A program made the translations under genes and the position numbers. Below, piece after piece: positions 5,437 to 12,881 of a stretch of 13,331 nucleotides of DNA (the stretch's first letter is position 1; each line of letters begins with the position of its first letter). The stretch spans positions 1 to 13,331 of the forward strand of contig JAYSTY010000445.1 of NCBI GenBank assembly GCA_043719385.1, given 5' to 3'. The DNA is from JAFDVL01 sp043719385 (GTDB lineage: Bacteria > Acidobacteriota > Blastocatellia > RBC074). The notes below the pieces were generated by a model that was not told the origin of the DNA, ran no database searches, and saw nothing but the letters and a program-made list of their open reading frames with translations.

Positions 5437-6609
5437 TTATGAAAACGCATCCAGTCCCGTGATATGGCGACCGATGGAAAGCAGGTGAACTTCGTTGGTT
5501 CCTTCATACGTGTACACCGATTCCAGATTCGCCATGTGACGCATGATTGGATATTCGCCCATCACGCCATTGCCGCCTAAAATAGACCGTGCGGAACGCG
5601 CTACATCCAGCGCCATCGCTACATTATTCATCTTGGCCATCGAAATATGGAGCGGATCAACTTCGCCTTCGTCCTTCAATCGGCCCAGTCGTAAGCAGAG
5701 CAATTGCGCTTTGGTAATTTCCGTTACCATCTCGACTAATTTCTTTTGTGTGAGCTGAAAGGAAGCAATCGGGCGATTAAATTGGACGCGCTGTTTGGCG
5801 TAATCCAGCGCCGTTTGATAACAATCAAGCGCCGCGCCAATCACGCCCCAGGCGATGCCGTATCGAGCCTGATTCAGACACATCAAAGGACTTTTTAAGC
5901 CTTTACTTTCCGGCAAAATATTTTCCTCCGGGATCAGGCAATCCTGAAAGAAAAGTTCGGAAGTGACCGAAGCGCGCAGGCTCATTTTGTGATGCAGTTC
6001 CGGCGCAGTGAAACCGGGCGTTCCTTTTTCCACCAGGAAGCCGCGAATCGTTTCATCTTCGTCGGTTTTCGCCCACACAATTGCAAGGTCGGCAATTGTG
6101 CCGTTCGTAATCCAGGCTTTGCTGCCATTTAATAACCAGCCGTCTTTGACGCGTTTGGCGCGCGTTCGCATGCTGCCTGGGTCAGAGCCGGAATTTGGTT
6201 CGGTCAGGCCAAAGCAGCCAATGACTTTGCCTTCGGCCATGGGCGGCAACCATTTCATCTTTTGGGCTTCGCTGCCGAATTGAAAAATCGGATACATGCA
6301 CAACGAGCTTTGGACAGAAATAAAACTGCGCAAGCCGGAATCGCCAGCCTCAAGTTCCTGTGTCGTTAAGCCGTAAATGACGCTGCTGGCTCCGGCACAA
6401 CCATATTTTTCGGGTAAGGTAGAGCCGAATAAACCAAGCTCGGCGACTTGCTGAATTAGCTCGCGGGGAAATTCCGCTTTCTCATAACAATCAGCAATGA
6501 TTGGTCGGACGCGCTCGTCAACAAAAGTCTTCACCGTTTGGCGCACCATTTTTTCTTCGTCAGATAACAACGCGTCAAGATTATAAAAGTCCGTGATTCC
6601 AGGTTTCAT
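5437..6609 (-). CDS. gcdH: Glutaryl-CoA dehydrogenase (acyl-CoA dehydrogenase family)
   Basis: 390 residues, full length. This FAD flavoenzyme oxidises and decarboxylates glutaryl-CoA to crotonyl-CoA in lysine and tryptophan breakdown. Evidence: the acyl-CoA dehydrogenase signature CFGLTEPNSGSDPGSM, the GcdH-specific segment DSGLRSFISVQSSLCMYPI with R94 (and E87), the glutarate-binding positions of the human enzyme, ARYGIAWGVIGAA, and the C-terminal LGGNGVMGEYPIMRHMANLE. E369 in TYEGTNEVH is the catalytic base position. A GGAG 8 nt before the ATG supports this start. It follows a set of four small genes and xthA with a 51-nt gap, so it could be the last gene of that transcript or have its own promoter (TTGATA near 6641-6646 is a weak -35). 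A related acyl-CoA dehydrogenase with another substrate cannot be fully excluded, but the glutarate residues argue for GcdH. Confidence 0.87.
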   Translation of the reverse strand: MKPGITDFYNLDALLSDEEKMVRQTVKTFVDERVRPIIADCYEKAEFPRELIQQVAELGLFGSTLPEKYGCAGASSVIYGLTTQELEAGDSGLRSFISVQSSLCMYPIFQFGSEAQKMKWLPPMAEGKVIGCFGLTEPNSGSDPGSMRTRAKRVKDGWLLNGSKAWITNGTIADLAIVWAKTDEDETIRGFLVEKGTPGFTAPELHHKMSLRASVTSELFFQDCLIPEENILPESKGLKSPLMCLNQARYGIAWGVIGAALDCYQTALDYAKQRVQFNRPIASFQLTQKKLVEMVTEITKAQLLCLRLGRLKDEGEVDPLHISMAKMNNVAMALDVARSARSILGGNGVMGEYPIMRHMANLESVYTYEGTNEVHLLSIGRHITGLDAFS

Positions 6610-6660
6610 TTATGTCGCTCCATTATTTATTTATTGCGATTATCAAGGCGGTACTCATCC

Positions 6661-6867
6661 CTAATATTCTTCAAGCTCACTCTTTTTATGGTCAGCCTTA
6701 TCGTAAGTAAGCCCCTGGGTATTTGGGTATGGTCGCCACGGCTCCTCTTCAGGCATTAAAGCTGTCGCCTGATACCGCCATAATACCTGCCAAAGCCCTG
6801 ATTTATCGCTCAGGTTAATCGCTTTACCGTCCATTCTGCCAAGTTTATATTCTTTCCGTTTATCCAT
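6661..6867 (-). CDS. Small hypothetical protein (68 aa), last of the xthA-linked small genes
   Basis: I do not recognise it. Start chosen at ATG 6867 because AGGA lies 6 nt upstream; a longer frame from 6984 would overlap the preceding gene by about 100 nt. The protein is charged and soluble: KRKEYKLGRMDGKAINL, then aromatic LWQVLWRYQ, then acidic-proline MPEEEPWRPYPNTQG, ending in a charged tail KADHKKSELEEY. No signal peptide, membrane segment or Cys motif. It begins 20 nt after the stop of the 86-residue gene upstream, so it is likely co-transcribed. Confidence 0.6.
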   Translation of the reverse strand: MDKRKEYKLGRMDGKAINLSDKSGLWQVLWRYQATALMPEEEPWRPYPNTQGLTYDKADHKKSELEEY

Positions 6868-6886
6868 ATTTTTCCTGTCGCTGGCT

Positions 6887-7147
6887 TTAACTAGCTGGTA
6901 ATAATGAGCCACGCGGATCAGCGGCGGTGGCCCAGCCATCCTGAATTCTTCCCAGCATGCCGTGAAATAAAATTTCGGCGCCATCTAAAATTACCAGCAC
7001 ATCGCCCATTCTGATGTCAGAATTCATGACTTGAAATTTAACGGCGGTTGCTTTTCCATCCGCCTGTTCAAGGGTGACGTATTCGAAATCTTTTTTCTCA
7101 ATCACCAATGATTGAGCGTTGCTTAACGAAGTATTGTTATCTGCCAT
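6887..7147 (-). CDS. Small hypothetical protein (86 aa)
   Basis: Not recognised. The centre, VTLEQADGKATAVKFQVMNSDIRMGDVLVILDGAEILFHGMLGRI (about residues 24-68), looks like a run of beta-strands as in a small barrel, ending with DPRGSLLPAS. Its ATG overlaps the stop of the preceding gene by one base (TAATG at 7145-7149), a mark of translational coupling. No signal peptide or cysteine. Real coding is supported by the chain of overlaps and close spacing from xthA to this gene. Confidence 0.62.
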   Translation of the reverse strand: MADNNTSLSNAQSLVIEKKDFEYVTLEQADGKATAVKFQVMNSDIRMGDVLVILDGAEILFHGMLGRIQDGWATAADPRGSLLPAS

Positions 7148-7341
7148 TATTTATCTCTTTGGATTATTGCGGCTTCTTCCTGCGCCTCATCTTCACCGAG
7201 TCGTTCGCGCAGGAACCTGACGGAGTTGTCATAAGCCTCATCTATTTGTTTCTCACGATACTGCGCAAATTTCACCCACACATCATTGACGAAAACTTCA
7301 AGTTCATCGCTGTCTGGATTTTGTCGGGTTAATAAGGCCAT
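7147..7341 (-). CDS. Small hypothetical protein (64 aa), acidic helical
   Basis: Not recognised. After a short N-terminus (MALLTRQNPDSDELEVFVNDVWVKF), residues 27-64 (YREKQIDEAYDNSVRFLRERLGEDEAQEEAAIIQRD) would form amphipathic helices rich in Glu and Arg, perhaps a protein-protein contact. It starts 4 nt after the stop of the zinc-ribbon gene and ends by overlapping the next start by one base. The Shine-Dalgarno is poor (AAGG about 13 nt upstream), so it is probably translated by coupling. Confidence 0.6.
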   Translation of the reverse strand: MALLTRQNPDSDELEVFVNDVWVKFAQYREKQIDEAYDNSVRFLRERLGEDEAQEEAAIIQRDK

Positions 7342-7345
7342 AGAT

Positions 7346-7543
7346 TTATTTTACCTTGACCAGCGATGGTCTTTTCGCTTCTTCAACTTTCTGCCACCTG
7401 ATTTCACATACGCGGCATTGATAATACACTGCTTCATCATCGGCGCCTGTTTTATGCAGAAATTGTAAAATGTAAGCCTGTGTCGCCGCCCCTTCAAGCC
7501 GTTCAAATTTTGCGCAGGAACATTGAGGTGTTGCAGGATTCAT
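7346..7543 (-). CDS. Small zinc-ribbon protein (65 aa) coupled to xthA
   Basis: Two Cys pairs, C8-x-C10 and C43-x2-C46 (QCRVCEIRW), are 32 residues apart, as in small zinc-ribbon domains, so one zinc ion is likely bound by four cysteines. Between them is a helix-like stretch (FERLEGAATQAYILQFLHKTG). The end, KRPSLVKVK, is basic. The ATG overlaps the xthA stop codon (ATGA, 7540-7543), so translation is coupled to exonuclease III. The family is not known to me. A role in nucleic acid binding beside the repair enzyme is possible but unproven. Confidence 0.65.
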   Translation of the reverse strand: MNPATPQCSCAKFERLEGAATQAYILQFLHKTGADDEAVYYQCRVCEIRWQKVEEAKRPSLVKVK

Positions 7544-8310
7544 ATACTAAATTCCGCCACACACGGCGCGTGATCTGACGGACGTTCCCAGGTGCGCGGA
7601 ACTTTATCAATCCAGGCCGCGACACATTTGTCGGCCAGCACTTTTGTGGCCCAGATGTAGTCAATTCGCAACCCCTGATTTTTGCGAAAGCCGCCTTCGC
7701 GGTAATTCCACCACGAATAAAATCCCGCGTCGGATTGATGCTGGCGAAAAGTATCGTGCAAGCCCCAGTCAAGCAAGACTTGCAGCGCTTGCCGTTCCTG
7801 TGGACTGCAATGAATTTGCCCTTCCCAAGCTATCGGATCATAAACATCGCGGTCATCCATCGTGATATTGAAATCGCCGCACAGGACAGCCGGAAAATTC
7901 GGATCACATTCGTTATCCAGATATTGGCGCAGGAGCCGGAGCCACTCCATTTTGTAAACGAATTTATCTGAATCCAGCGCCTGACCATTGGGAAAATACG
8001 TGTTGATGACACGAACACCGTTGATCGTCGCCGCGAGAAATCGCCTTTGCCCCGTAATCTCATCACCCAGGAAACCAGCCTGAACATCCCGGCTTTCCTG
8101 ACGCGAAATAATTGCTACGCCATTGTATGACTTCTGACCATAGATCACCGATTGATAACCGGCCTCAAGCAAGGCCGCCGCCGGAAATTTTTCGGCCACA
8201 CATTTGATTTCCTGCATGCAAAGCACGTCCACAGGATTTTCACTGAGCCAGTCAAGCGTGTGCTGTAAGCGCACGCCAATCGAATTTACATTCCAGGTAG
8301 CAATTTTCAT
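7540..8310 (-). CDS. xthA: Exodeoxyribonuclease III
   Basis: 256 residues, usual length. This Mg-dependent AP endonuclease and 3'-5' exonuclease works in base excision repair: it cuts at abasic sites and cleans blocked 3' ends. All active-site residues seen in the Escherichia coli enzyme are present: N7 (TWNVNSI), E34 (MQEIK), Y105 (NTYFPNG), D146 and N148 (GDFNI), D217 (RIDYIW), and D246-H247 (SDHAP). No good Shine-Dalgarno precedes the ATG. The 95 nt upstream are shared with the divergent ybaK-like gene and must hold both promoters. It is the first gene of a tight series with four small genes and maybe gcdH downstream. Confidence 0.94.
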   Translation of the reverse strand: MKIATWNVNSIGVRLQHTLDWLSENPVDVLCMQEIKCVAEKFPAAALLEAGYQSVIYGQKSYNGVAIISRQESRDVQAGFLGDEITGQRRFLAATINGVRVINTYFPNGQALDSDKFVYKMEWLRLLRQYLDNECDPNFPAVLCGDFNITMDDRDVYDPIAWEGQIHCSPQERQALQVLLDWGLHDTFRQHQSDAGFYSWWNYREGGFRKNQGLRIDYIWATKVLADKCVAAWIDKVPRTWERPSDHAPCVAEFSI

Positions 8311-8405
8311 TTGGGAAATTTTTCAGTAAAGTTATCAAGTAATCAGGAATACACATCCTGGCATTTTGTAATTGTGCAAGTCAAGTTACGATCAAACTAA
8401 GAACT

Positions 8406-8873
8406 ATGAAAACGATAGCCGCCCGCATCCTTGACCAACTGAATATTGCCTACGAGTTGCGCGATTATGAAGTCAATGAAGACGAACTTGATGCGGTGAC
8501 TGTGGCGCACAAAATCGGAATGCCACCGGAAGCTGTCTTCAAAACCTTAGTCGCACGTGGTGACAAGCACGGCATTGTGATGGCGCTGGTGGCGGCGGAT
8601 ACGGAGCTTGATTTAAAAAAACTGGCAACTGTGACCGGCAATAAAAAAATCGAACTGGTTGCCGTCAAAGAGTTGCAGGGACTCACCGGATATATTCGGG
8701 GCGGAGTGTCGCCGCTTGGTGCAAAAAAGAAATTCCCTGTCTTCATTGATGAAACTGCGATTTTGCACGAGCGCATCAGCCTGAGCGCCGGACAACGGGG
8801 CTTGCAAATTATTATGTCCCCGACAGATTTGGAGCAGGCGACCGATGCCACCCTGGCGGCCATCTCCAAATAG
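8406..8873 (+). CDS. ybaK: YbaK/EbsC family Cys-tRNA(Pro)/Cys-tRNA(Cys) deacylase
   Basis: 155 residues, full length. Enzymes of this group remove cysteine wrongly charged to tRNA(Pro), a proofreading step in translation in the cytoplasm. Visible features: K46 in PEAVFKTLVA, the essential lysine, the segment LKKLATVTGNKKIELV, and GYIRGGVSPLGAKKKFPVFIDE (about 95-116) with the conserved glycines. The C-terminal GLQIIMSPTDLEQATDATLAAI is also typical. A close relative (ProX-like or EbsC) with other aminoacyl substrates is possible. No Shine-Dalgarno precedes the ATG. It is divergent from xthA. No close downstream gene follows on the same strand. Confidence 0.88.
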   Translation: MKTIAARILDQLNIAYELRDYEVNEDELDAVTVAHKIGMPPEAVFKTLVARGDKHGIVMALVAADTELDLKKLATVTGNKKIELVAVKELQGLTGYIRGGVSPLGAKKKFPVFIDETAILHERISLSAGQRGLQIIMSPTDLEQATDATLAAISK

Positions 8874-9270
8874 GCCTTGTCAAATTCTGAAGTGCCTGGA
8901 GTCCTGGCCTTTACCTTGACTTCTCAGTACTACGCCTTATCCTACGCAGAGGCCGAAGAAGTCATTTCCGTAGATCAATTTTTAGTTATGTGTAGAGGGA
9001 AAGAACCCCGTCGCTACGGCTCAGGGTACAGTACCGCGAGCCGTAGCGAGCCGAGTTCTTGCACAGAAGCAGCCTGCGAGAAAAACTGTGGGGCCGTCAA
9101 ACCGCCGACAAGCTGGCAGCATTGTCGAACTTGCTGCGCCACATTTTCAGCGGTGGTGGTGCAGCCACGATTCATATTTGCTGTCTATCCCTGCTTGGCT
9201 TACCTGCTTAATTACTTTTGATTTTGTTCTAAAATCCCGTGGGGCAAATCAAAATGCGCAGAGGGCTTAT
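8874..9270. other. Convergent intergenic region with a REP-like palindrome, otherwise no gene seen
   Basis: About 400 nt between the converging ybaK-like and DUF1015 genes. A frame starting at TTG 8877 stays open for 114 codons, but it runs through a palindrome and is cysteine-rich without recognisable motifs, so I do not call it a gene. The stretch about 9085-9175 has a short codon-like pattern in another frame (LWGRQTADKLAALSNLLRHIFS), possibly a gene scrap, with no start. The palindrome at 9001-9060 is listed separately. Confidence 0.6.
9001..9060. repeat. REP-like palindrome, copy 1
   Basis: Perfect 11-bp arms (CGCTACGGCTC at 9012-9022 and its complement at 9038-9048) enclose a second small palindrome (GGTAC-A-GTACC). 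Outer bases AAGAAC/GTTCTT (9001-9006 and 9055-9060) extend the fold. A 44-nt core (9007-9050) recurs at 11661-11704 with one substitution. Confidence 0.88.
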
Positions 9271-9294
9271 TCAAATCAAATGACTTAATAAGCC
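9264..9294 (-). other. Stem-loop across the DUF1015 stop codon
   Basis: GGCTTATT and AATAAGCC pair perfectly (8 bp) around a 15-nt loop that contains the last codons; the TGA (9273-9271) reaches the edge of the right-hand stem on the minus strand. There is no U-run directly after it, so it is not a standard terminator; it may protect the mRNA end. Confidence 0.4.
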
Positions 9295-10503
9295 ATCGCG
9301 CAACTTCGGCTCAAACCAGGTGGATTTGGGGGGCATAATTTCTCCGGCGTCGGAAATTGCCATTAATTCATCCAGCGTTGTCGGATACATGGAAAAGGCT
9401 ACGGCGGTGTAGCCCTGATTGACTAATCGCTCCAATTCCGCCGTGCCGCGAATCCCGCCGATAAAATCAATGCGCTTGTCGGTGCGCGGGTCGGCAATTC
9501 CCAATAATGGCGCGAGTACACGATCCTGCAATACGCTGACATCCAGCCGATCAATTAATGTCAAAGGCTGTGTAGACTCCGGCTTGAGCTTGAGTCCATA
9601 CCATTTTCCCGCCAGATACATTGCGTAATTGCCGCGTGTGTCAGGCACTGGCGCTGCATCCTCTGTAACCTGAAAACTAAATTCCAGCGCGGCTAATAAT
9701 TCCTGTGGCGAATGACCATTGAGGTCTTTGACGGCGCGGTTATAGGACAAAATGCTAAGCTGATCGTCCGGGAAAATTACACATTGAAAAAAATTATATT
9801 CTTCTGTGCCGGAGTGATCCAAGTTTTGCGTCTGGAGCGTTTCGCGGGCGCGGCTGGCGCTTTTGGCGCGATGATGCCCATCGGCGATGTAAAGAAAAGG
9901 GACTTCGGAAAAGGCTTCGGCAATTTGCGCATTGAGTTCATGCGGCAACAACCAAATTGTATGAACGATTTCATCCGGCGCAACAAAAGCAAATAAAGGC
10001 GCGGCGTGTGTCAGAGGCTCCAGCAATGAACTGATTCGCTTTTCAGCGCGATACGTCAAAAACACGGGGCCGGTTTGTGCTCGTAGGGTCAGCATGTGAC
10101 GCGTCCGATCATTTTCTTTGTCAGGTCGGGTGCGCTCGTGCTTGCGGATAATGTCGTTGTCGTATTCATCTATTGAGCAACAAGCGACGATGCCTGTCTG
10201 TTCGCGCTCGCCCATTTTCAAACGGTAAAGATAAAAACTCGACTGCGCTTCGGTGATCAATGGCGCGGCAGCAATCAACGCCTCAAAGTTTTCTTTTGCT
10301 TTGGCGTACACATCATCAGAGTAAACGTCCGTGCCTTCCGGCAAGTCAATTTCAGGCCGTGAAGCGTGCAAAAAGCTCAGCGGATTCCCTGCTGCCAGGT
10401 TTCTCGCTTCTTCAGTATTGACGACATCGTAAGGGACAGCCGCGACCAACGAAGCATTGTCGGGATTCGGACGGAGGGCGCGAAATGGTTTTAGTATTGC
10501 CAA
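9271..10503 (-). CDS. DUF1015 family protein
   Basis: 410 residues, usual for the DUF1015 family. Conserved parts: N-terminal MAILKPFRALRPN and AAVPYDVVN (22-29), RKHERTRPDKENDRTRHM (about 120-137), YIADGHHRAKSA (205-216), and late TDKRIDFIGG. The family is related to the ParB/sulfiredoxin-like fold; some relatives have been reported as free-serine kinases, but which branch this protein falls in cannot be told here. No membrane segment. The start is TTG at 10503, decided by AGGAG (10512-10516) exactly 8 nt upstream and by MAILKPFRA, the expected beginning; no ATG would fit. Upstream lies a large palindrome (10542-10686). Many genomes place it near serA or serC; neither is seen in this window. 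Confidence 0.85.
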   Translation of the reverse strand: MAILKPFRALRPNPDNASLVAAVPYDVVNTEEARNLAAGNPLSFLHASRPEIDLPEGTDVYSDDVYAKAKENFEALIAAAPLITEAQSSFYLYRLKMGEREQTGIVACCSIDEYDNDIIRKHERTRPDKENDRTRHMLTLRAQTGPVFLTYRAEKRISSLLEPLTHAAPLFAFVAPDEIVHTIWLLPHELNAQIAEAFSEVPFLYIADGHHRAKSASRARETLQTQNLDHSGTEEYNFFQCVIFPDDQLSILSYNRAVKDLNGHSPQELLAALEFSFQVTEDAAPVPDTRGNYAMYLAGKWYGLKLKPESTQPLTLIDRLDVSVLQDRVLAPLLGIADPRTDKRIDFIGGIRGTAELERLVNQGYTAVAFSMYPTTLDELMAISDAGEIMPPKSTWFEPKLRDGLLSHLI

Positions 10504-10541
10504 GTTAGTATCTCCTGAAAAAATATTGGTAACTGATCCGG

Positions 10542-10686
10542 GCTTGGGGCTTTGGCTTTTGGGCTTTGCTTCCCTGCCTCAATAATTTGCCTGCGAGAGC
10601 AATAACGCAGGAGCAAAGACGCCGGGCAAAGGGAATATTTTCAAGCACTCGCCAAAGACCAAAGACCAAAAGCCAAAGTCCTAAGC
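10542..10686. repeat. Large palindrome with 'ccaaag' words in both arms
   Basis: Left arm 10542-10567 and right arm 10661-10686 pair in 23 of 26 positions; further copies of CCAAAG/CTTTGG extend the right arm to about 10652. The 93-nt interior includes a small stem (CTGCG...CGCAG). It fills the gap between the muramidase and DUF1015 genes. Confidence 0.8.
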
Positions 10687-10716
10687 TGTTATAAATATTG
10701 TCTACTTTAACAGCTT
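10683..10716 (-). other. Stem-loop across the muramidase stop codon
   Basis: AAGCTGTTA and TAACAGCTT (9 bp perfect) flank a 16-nt loop holding the TAG at 10704-10702. No U-run follows. It is like the one at 9264-9294 and abuts the large palindrome. Confidence 0.4.
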
Positions 10717-11640
10717 GAATAATTCAAAATAAAAGCGCAGCATCCCGCCATATTGTGCCGCCTGACCGGGGCCGTTGTATTGTTCGGCGAAGGCGACAAA
10801 ATCCTGGTTTTGCAGGGCAATGACTTTGCGCGAAACAGTTTCCGGCCCCTGGATAAAATCAAATAATCCGATGATCTGACGGCGCTCATCGAGGCTGAAC
10901 GAATTGAACATTTCAGCGGCGGATTCGTAGCCGATCAATTTAAAATTCGCGCCCATAATCTGCGGCAGTCCCATACTGATTGCGCTTTTCGCGGCTTCAT
11001 CGTTCAGGCTTTTCGCTTTAGTGAAAGCCGCCCATTCACTGTCCTGATTGCCATGAAAGTTTTGCCAGGGCTGCGTCGGATCAGGTCGAAATTGATGATT
11101 TGTCCACGGTTGATTTTCAGCGAAGGAGAAATATTTCTGAAATTTATCCGGGTTATCTTTGCCCCATAAGCGCCAAAAATAATGATTCTCAAACCGAATG
11201 ATCAGCCGTCCATTGAGAAAGCCGTTGCCGCTGGATTCGACCGCGACTACTGAGGCGGCGGCTCCGACTTCGATCATCAGCAGGTCAGACAATCGTTGCA
11301 GGCTCCCGCCAAATTTATTCCAGATTTTGACTAATTGTTTGGTTTTGGCATCAGCATCAGAGGGAGTGCCAAAGAGTCGAGCCGGCGCAAGCGGAATATT
11401 TTTGAGGCTCGCCTGCTGGATAAAAAATCCGCTGCCAATTTTTTGTGAAGGTAAAACGACAAAATCTTTCAGGATAAAACCGCTTTGATTATTGACCGAT
11501 ACCTTCAACCAGCCATTTGTCTCCGCCAGAATATTGACCGAAGTCCGATTCGGTAACATCGTGATGGCTTTGAAATTCGTCCCCGGCCCGACGCGTAAAT
11601 TTACACTGCTGGTGGTAGTTCCAATTTGATTGACTGGCAT
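10702..11640 (-). CDS. SH3-domain N-acetylmuramidase (DUF3380 type)
   Basis: 312 residues. Residues 5-62 form a bacterial SH3 (SH3b) domain: TTSSVNLRVGPGTNFKAI, then GWLKVSVNNQSGFILKDF. This module binds peptidoglycan. Residues about 110-310 match the N-acetylmuramidase domain known from phage endolysins and some effectors: AVESSGNGFL with the likely catalytic E135, RLIIRFENHYFWRLWG (145-160), EAAKSAISMGLPQIMG (215-230), then FAEQYNGPGQAAQYGGML near the end. It would cut the glycan strand between N-acetylmuramic acid and N-acetylglucosamine. No signal peptide or membrane anchor is visible, so export would need a holin or other secretion path, or it is released by lysis. No phage genes surround it. 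GGAG 5 nt before the ATG supports the start. Confidence 0.85.
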   Translation of the reverse strand: MPVNQIGTTTSSVNLRVGPGTNFKAITMLPNRTSVNILAETNGWLKVSVNNQSGFILKDFVVLPSQKIGSGFFIQQASLKNIPLAPARLFGTPSDADAKTKQLVKIWNKFGGSLQRLSDLLMIEVGAAASVVAVESSGNGFLNGRLIIRFENHYFWRLWGKDNPDKFQKYFSFAENQPWTNHQFRPDPTQPWQNFHGNQDSEWAAFTKAKSLNDEAAKSAISMGLPQIMGANFKLIGYESAAEMFNSFSLDERRQIIGLFDFIQGPETVSRKVIALQNQDFVAFAEQYNGPGQAAQYGGMLRFYFELFKLLK

Positions 11641-11658
11641 TGCTTCTCCGAAAAAAAC

Positions 11659-11711
11659 AACCCGTCGCTACCGCTCAGGGTACAGTACCGCGAGCCGTAG
11701 CGAGTTGGGTT
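11659..11711. repeat. REP-like palindrome, copy 2
   Basis: The 44-nt core 11661-11704 repeats 9007-9050 with one change (C for G at 11672), which gives one mismatch in the 11-bp stem. Outer AACCC/GGGTT (11659-11663 and 11707-11711) extend the fold with bases different from copy 1. It lies between the muramidase and aminotransferase genes, like a shared intergenic tag. Confidence 0.88.
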
Positions 11712-11720
11712 TCGACGCGT

Positions 11721-12881
11721 CTATTTCATCTTCAGCAAGCGCTCGGCAGCGGCTTGCAAAGTTTCATCTTTTTTACAAAAACAAAATCTGACTTGTTGTG
11801 CGCCTGATGCTGGATCACGATAGAAGCTGCTGCCGGGAACGACTGCGACGCCGACTTCACGAATCATATATTTGGTGAACTCAATATCGTTCGCAAAGCC
11901 AAATTCGCTGATGTCGCACATAATGTAATAAGCGCCATCCGGCTTGTAACATTTGAATCTGGCTTCCTCTAAAACTCCGAGCAGGAAATTTCGGCGCACT
12001 AAATATTTCGCTTGCAGATCTTCGTAATAAGACAGCGGAAAATTGAGCGCAGTCACGCCGGCTTCCTGCAAAGGTGTTGCCGCGCCAACGGTCAGAAAAT
12101 CATGCACTTTGCGAATCGAATCTGTAATTTCTGGTGAGGCGATTGCGTAGCCAACTCTCCAACCTGTTACAGAATAAGTTTTGGATAAAGAGTTGATTGT
12201 GACGGTACGATTGCGCATCCCCTCGAGCGTTGCCATCGCGGTGTGTTTTGCGCCCGGATACAAAATGTGTTCGTAAATTTCATCGGTAAAAACCAGGGCA
12301 TTTTTTTCGAGGCAGAGATCAGCAATAAATTGCAATTCTTCGCGGGTAAATACTTTGCCGGTGGGATTGTGCGGCGTCGTAATAATCACGGCTCTGGTTT
12401 TGTCCGTGAAGGCTGCCCTTAATTCTTCAGGGTCAAAATTCCAATGCGGAGGCTGAAGCGTGACGTAACGAATCCTCGCTTCGGTCAGGATCGAATCGGG
12501 GCCGTAATTTTCATAATAAGGTTCAAACACAATCACTTCATCGCCAGGATTTATCAGCCCCAGCATCGTAGCGATCATTGCTTCCGTCGAACCACAGGTC
12601 ACGACAATTTCGCGTTCAGGGTCAATCTCCAGGCCCAGATGCCGCTGGGTCTTTTCGGCTATCGCCTGGCGCAATCTCTTTGTCCCCCAGGTGACGGGAT
12701 ATTGATTGTGGTCAGCTTCAATCGCAGCGCAGGCAGCGCGTTTTAATTCTTCAGGAGCAGCAAAATCGGGGAATCCCTGGGAAAGGTTAATCGCGCCATA
12801 TTGCATTGCCTGACGCGACATTTCACGAATCACGGATTCGGTAAAATGCGAAACTTTATTGGAGACGTAATGATTTGTCAT
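11721..12881 (-). CDS. Class I/II pyridoxal-phosphate aminotransferase
   Basis: 386 residues, full length, fold type I. The PLP lysine is K234 in INSLSKTYSVTGWRVGY; N172 in TPHNPTGKVF, D200 and Y203 in FTDEIYEHI, R242, and R365 in QQVRFCFCK (substrate carboxylate) complete the site. INLSQGFPDFAAP and QYPVTWGTKRLRQAIAEK resemble the kynurenine/glutamine and methionine (YbdL-like) aminotransferases more than aspartate aminotransferase, so the substrate may be a large neutral amino acid; this is inferred from overall pattern. The ATG overlaps the stop of the preceding HTH gene by 4 nt (ATGA, 12878-12881), so both are translated together. No strong Shine-Dalgarno; coupling probably drives initiation. 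Confidence 0.9.
   Translation of the reverse strand: MTNHYVSNKVSHFTESVIREMSRQAMQYGAINLSQGFPDFAAPEELKRAACAAIEADHNQYPVTWGTKRLRQAIAEKTQRHLGLEIDPEREIVVTCGSTEAMIATMLGLINPGDEVIVFEPYYENYGPDSILTEARIRYVTLQPPHWNFDPEELRAAFTDKTRAVIITTPHNPTGKVFTREELQFIADLCLEKNALVFTDEIYEHILYPGAKHTAMATLEGMRNRTVTINSLSKTYSVTGWRVGYAIASPEITDSIRKVHDFLTVGAATPLQEAGVTALNFPLSYYEDLQAKYLVRRNFLLGVLEEARFKCYKPDGAYYIMCDISEFGFANDIEFTKYMIREVGVAVVPGSSFYRDPASGAQQVRFCFCKKDETLQAAAERLLKMK

Noticed and set aside
6868..6984. A longer N-terminus for the 68-residue small gene
   Set aside because: It would overlap the preceding gene by about 100 nt, and the ATG at 6867 has its own AGGA.
8877..9221. A 114-codon frame after the ybaK-like gene
   Set aside because: It starts with TTG without ribosome binding site, runs through the REP-like palindrome and contains no recognisable motif; its composition is unlike the neighbours.
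10542..10686. Possible CRISPR-like repeat because of repeated 'ccaaag' words
   Set aside because: The words are 6-8 nt and degenerate, there are no regular spacers, and the two arms are inverted, not direct.
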